Of a stretch of DNA of 38,163 nt, positions 36,096 through 38,163 are shown in pieces. The notes under the pieces are model-generated. The model worked only from the letters and a program-made list of their open reading frames with translations, had not been told where the DNA came from and did no database searches. How positions within the stretch are numbered: the stretch's first letter is position 1; each line of letters starts with the position of its first letter. A program made the position numbers and the translations under genes. Location of the stretch: positions 1 through 38,163 of the forward strand of contig JNEM01016891.1 of NCBI GenBank assembly GCA_000697335.1, given 5' to 3'. This DNA comes from Conidiobolus incongruus B7586. Lineage: Eukaryota; Entomophthoromycota; Entomophthoromycetes; Entomophthorales; Conidiobolaceae.

Positions 36096-37414
36096 TATTA
36101 CCTTGAATTTGAAATAATGGGAAATTTTTTAATTTCTGATTTTTCAAAAATATTATTAGTTTGAAATGAATAAATATATACAAAGTTAATAGGAAATTAT
36201 ATATTTTTAATATATATATATATATATATATTAGTTTTTTTGATTAAAAAATTAACTTTTTAAAATTGGTTGTTTAATTTAATCATGTTTAAACCAAATA
36301 GTGATCATCAAATTCTTTTATTTTGGTATCAGTAAAACTTAACCATAAACCCTCTAAAATTATTTAAAATTTACAAGTAGTTTTTAGTAATGAAGCATTA
36401 TCTAAATCAACAATTTATTGCTAGGTAAATTACTTTAAGGCTAAGAGAGAAACTATTTAAAACCTGTTAAAATCTAGAAAACTAACTTCAACTATCACTC
36501 TTTCAATTGTAAATAGAGTGAAAAAATATATTGAAAAGCACCTTTTTATTTCAGCTAGAGAATTATCTAAGCACTTTAATAATAGTCTTATAAGTATTTT
36601 ATATATTTTAAAATTTGAACTAAAATTAATAAATAAAAATATAAAATAGGTACCTTATAATTTAACTTAAGCTTAAAAAAAAGCTAGAGTAGCTATTGTT
36701 AAACAAAACCTATTGAAATATTACTAGAAGCCTAAACTTTTAAAGCAAATAATTACAATTGATGAATCTTAAATCCCTATGTATAATCTTTTACCAAAAC
36801 ACAAATCAAAATGCTAGATTAAGTTAAATCAACCTTCTCTACAAATCCTTTTAAATAAACATTTTGTTAATAAGCAAATGTTAATTATTACAATAGATTA
36901 TAATGGTATATACTATTCTTATTTAGTTTTTGAAGGAAAATCAATTAATAGTAAATTATATATTGCTTTTTTAAATAAAAGTATTTCTAATTGGTGTTCT
37001 CAATATAATTTGAGAAGACTTATTATTTTGCATGATAATTACAAAATACATAAATCTAAAACTGTAAAAAACTTTCTAATTAAAAATAACTAGAAAGAAC
37101 TACCACATTTAGTATATTCCCTTGATTATAACTTATGTGACTATAATTGCTTTAAGCAATTAAAAAACTAGCTTGCAGGAAAGAAAATTTCTGTAGAAAA
37201 ATTTAATTGGTTTGTGAAACATCAAATTTCAGTCTTTAATAAAAAGAACTGTTTTTTAGGTGTTAGAAGTTTGCTAAAAGTATAGCAAAAAGTTATTAAT
37301 AATAAAAGAAACTATTAAATTTATATTATATATTTATTTTTTTACATCATATATTCAAATATTTATTTATTTTTAATTGCAAAAAATTCCTATTATTAAA
37401 AATGCAGAGTAATA
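36096..37414 (+). mobile_element. Mariner copy D, full length, best preserved
   Basis: A complete mariner element of about 1.32 kb inserted in the Ty3 fossil. The ends are imperfect inverted repeats: TTATTACCTTGAATTTG at about 36095 and, on the other strand, TATTACTCTGCATTTTTAAT from about 37414. An AT microsatellite lies at about 36210-36232 in the 5' leader. The transposase relic occupies about 36394-37318. It is less mutated than copies B and F, so it is probably the youngest or the least hit. Ends are placed by comparison with copy B and are good to a few bases. Confidence 0.87.
36394..37318 (+). pseudogene. Mariner transposase of copy D, one frame with TAA/TAG stops
   Basis: A relic of a D,D34D transposase. 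The frame carries no frameshift from about 36394 to the final TAA at 37316-37318 (about 308 codons). It contains an HTH-like part with ISARELSKHFNNSLISILYI, then VPYNLT (family WVPHELT), and all three catalytic Asp: 36761-36763 (IDES), 37034-37036 (HDN) and 37139-37141 (CDY), the last two 34 residues apart. I count eleven internal stops, all TAA or TAG and none TGA, many at positions where mariner proteins have Gln or Trp; examples are 37091-37093, 37169-37171 and 37283-37285. The N-terminus before about 36394 lies in another frame (an ATG at 36285-36287), so a small indel or an intron is present there. Confidence 0.85.
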
Positions 37415-38163
37415 GTTATTTTAAGATAATTATAAAAAGTAATTTCAAGTTATATAAAAAGATATTTAAATAGTTAAACAAGAAGTTTATTTTCTTTAAA
37501 AACCTTAAATAAACAATGATACTATATAATATAGTCTTTTATAATTTTAAAATAGATTAGAATTTTAATTAAATAAATAATTATAAAAAAATCTTAAATT
37601 TCAAAGAATAAATTATTGATAAATTAAGAGAATATAACAAGGGTATTATAGTAATTAAAAAAATACTATGAATCTATTATATTTATAGCAAATATTAAAA
37701 ACAATTAATAATATAGGATCTAGGCTTACAATAATATTATAATGTATATTTTTTATATTAAATTTAATAAAAATATTATAACTTATAATATAATTTTAGA
37801 GTTTTATTAAGTATAATAATAGAGCTTTATTTTTAATATTATTTTAATAAGAATTTAATCAATAATATAAAAATATAAACTTTTATCTTTTTTTTTATAA
37901 AAAAAATAAATAATCTTAATAAAATATATATAATTTAATGAAACTTTTAATAGATAGTTTAAATAATGTTTTTATAAGAATAGTATATTTTTTAAGAGTT
38001 ATATAATTAATAAAATAATATATTAATTAAGATTTAGGTTTAAGCTTTATTTTTGTAAATATAGTGATAGTCAAACTAATATAATATAGAGGAAGACTTA
38101 GTATAAAAATAGTGAGGTATAAAATATAATAAAATATTATAAAATATAGTATATAAATATAAA

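Larger units (their letters stand above)
33595..38163 (-). mobile_element. Ty3/gypsy (chromovirus) fossil, broken, split by mariner D
   Basis: An old LTR retrotransposon on the - strand, running past the right edge of the window. Parts in - strand order are: reverse transcriptase (right edge to about 37430), the region between reverse transcriptase and RNase H (just left of the mariner insert, about 36060-35900), an integrase region (about 35800-34270), the integrase C-terminal domain (about 34270-34085), a chromodomain with an EATWE-type signature (about 33990-33830), and a candidate 3' LTR. Mariner copy D is inserted just after the reverse transcriptase. The element is broken in many places (well over ten) and extremely AT-rich, so it is old. 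It predates mariner D. The 5' LTR and gag are outside the window. Confidence 0.8.

Noticed and set aside
36210-36232. AT dinucleotide run as a regulatory element
   Set aside because: A simple microsatellite within the mariner leader; such runs are expected at this base composition.
36394-37318. A nonstandard genetic code with TAA/TAG read as amino acids
   Set aside because: The intact receptor at 7279 and the I78-like gene end at TAA at their expected lengths. Several mariner stops sit at Trp, not Gln, positions. Mutation explains the pattern better.
1-38163. CRISPR array, riboswitch or bacterial-type operon
   Set aside because: No regularly spaced repeats, no operon spacing, and all content is eukaryotic in character.

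Overview
The window is extremely AT-rich eukaryotic DNA, roughly 80% A+T by eye. It has few intact genes and many decayed ones. The best guess for the source is a zoopagomycete or entomophthoroid fungus, Conidiobolus-like. The reasons are intronless rhodopsin-like (family A) receptor genes in an expanded family, a secreted I78-type peptidase inhibitor (a family known from fungi and bacteria), a chromodomain-bearing Ty3 relic, Tc1 and mariner transposons, and the base composition. This assignment is an inference and was not tested by any search.

Layout. 1-2.0 kb: two mariner copies facing each other (A, cut by the window edge, and B). 2.4-13.3 kb: a head-to-tail receptor cluster on the + strand, one intact gene (7279-8223) with four relics around it. 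15.8-19.0 kb: two Tc1 elements, the younger inserted inside the left terminal repeat of the older. 21.4-21.7 kb: an intact small secreted I78-like inhibitor gene (- strand). 23.9-29.7 kb: islands of higher GC holding broken or unrecognised coding fragments, plus a third mariner copy (F, 27.3-28.6 kb). 30.3-31.2 kb: a second intact receptor gene (- strand). 32.7-33.3 kb: a GC-rich island with an unrecognised peptide. 33.6 kb to the right edge: an old Ty3/gypsy fossil on the - strand, split by a fourth mariner copy (D, 36.1-37.4 kb).

Three genes look functional: two seven-helix receptors and the secreted inhibitor. There is no operon-like linkage. The clearest theme is receptor-family birth and death beside transposons.

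The most notable signal is mutational. The mariner and Tc1 copies, and some receptor relics, carry stop codons mostly where a related copy or the protein family has CAA/CAG (Gln) or TGG (Trp). In one 40-base comparison of two mariner copies all seven differences are C:G to T:A, six of them in CpA context. This looks like repeat-induced point mutation (RIP), which as far as I know is not established in these early-diverging fungi.

The other intergenic stretches show no recognisable gene. No tRNA, rRNA or CRISPR array was found.
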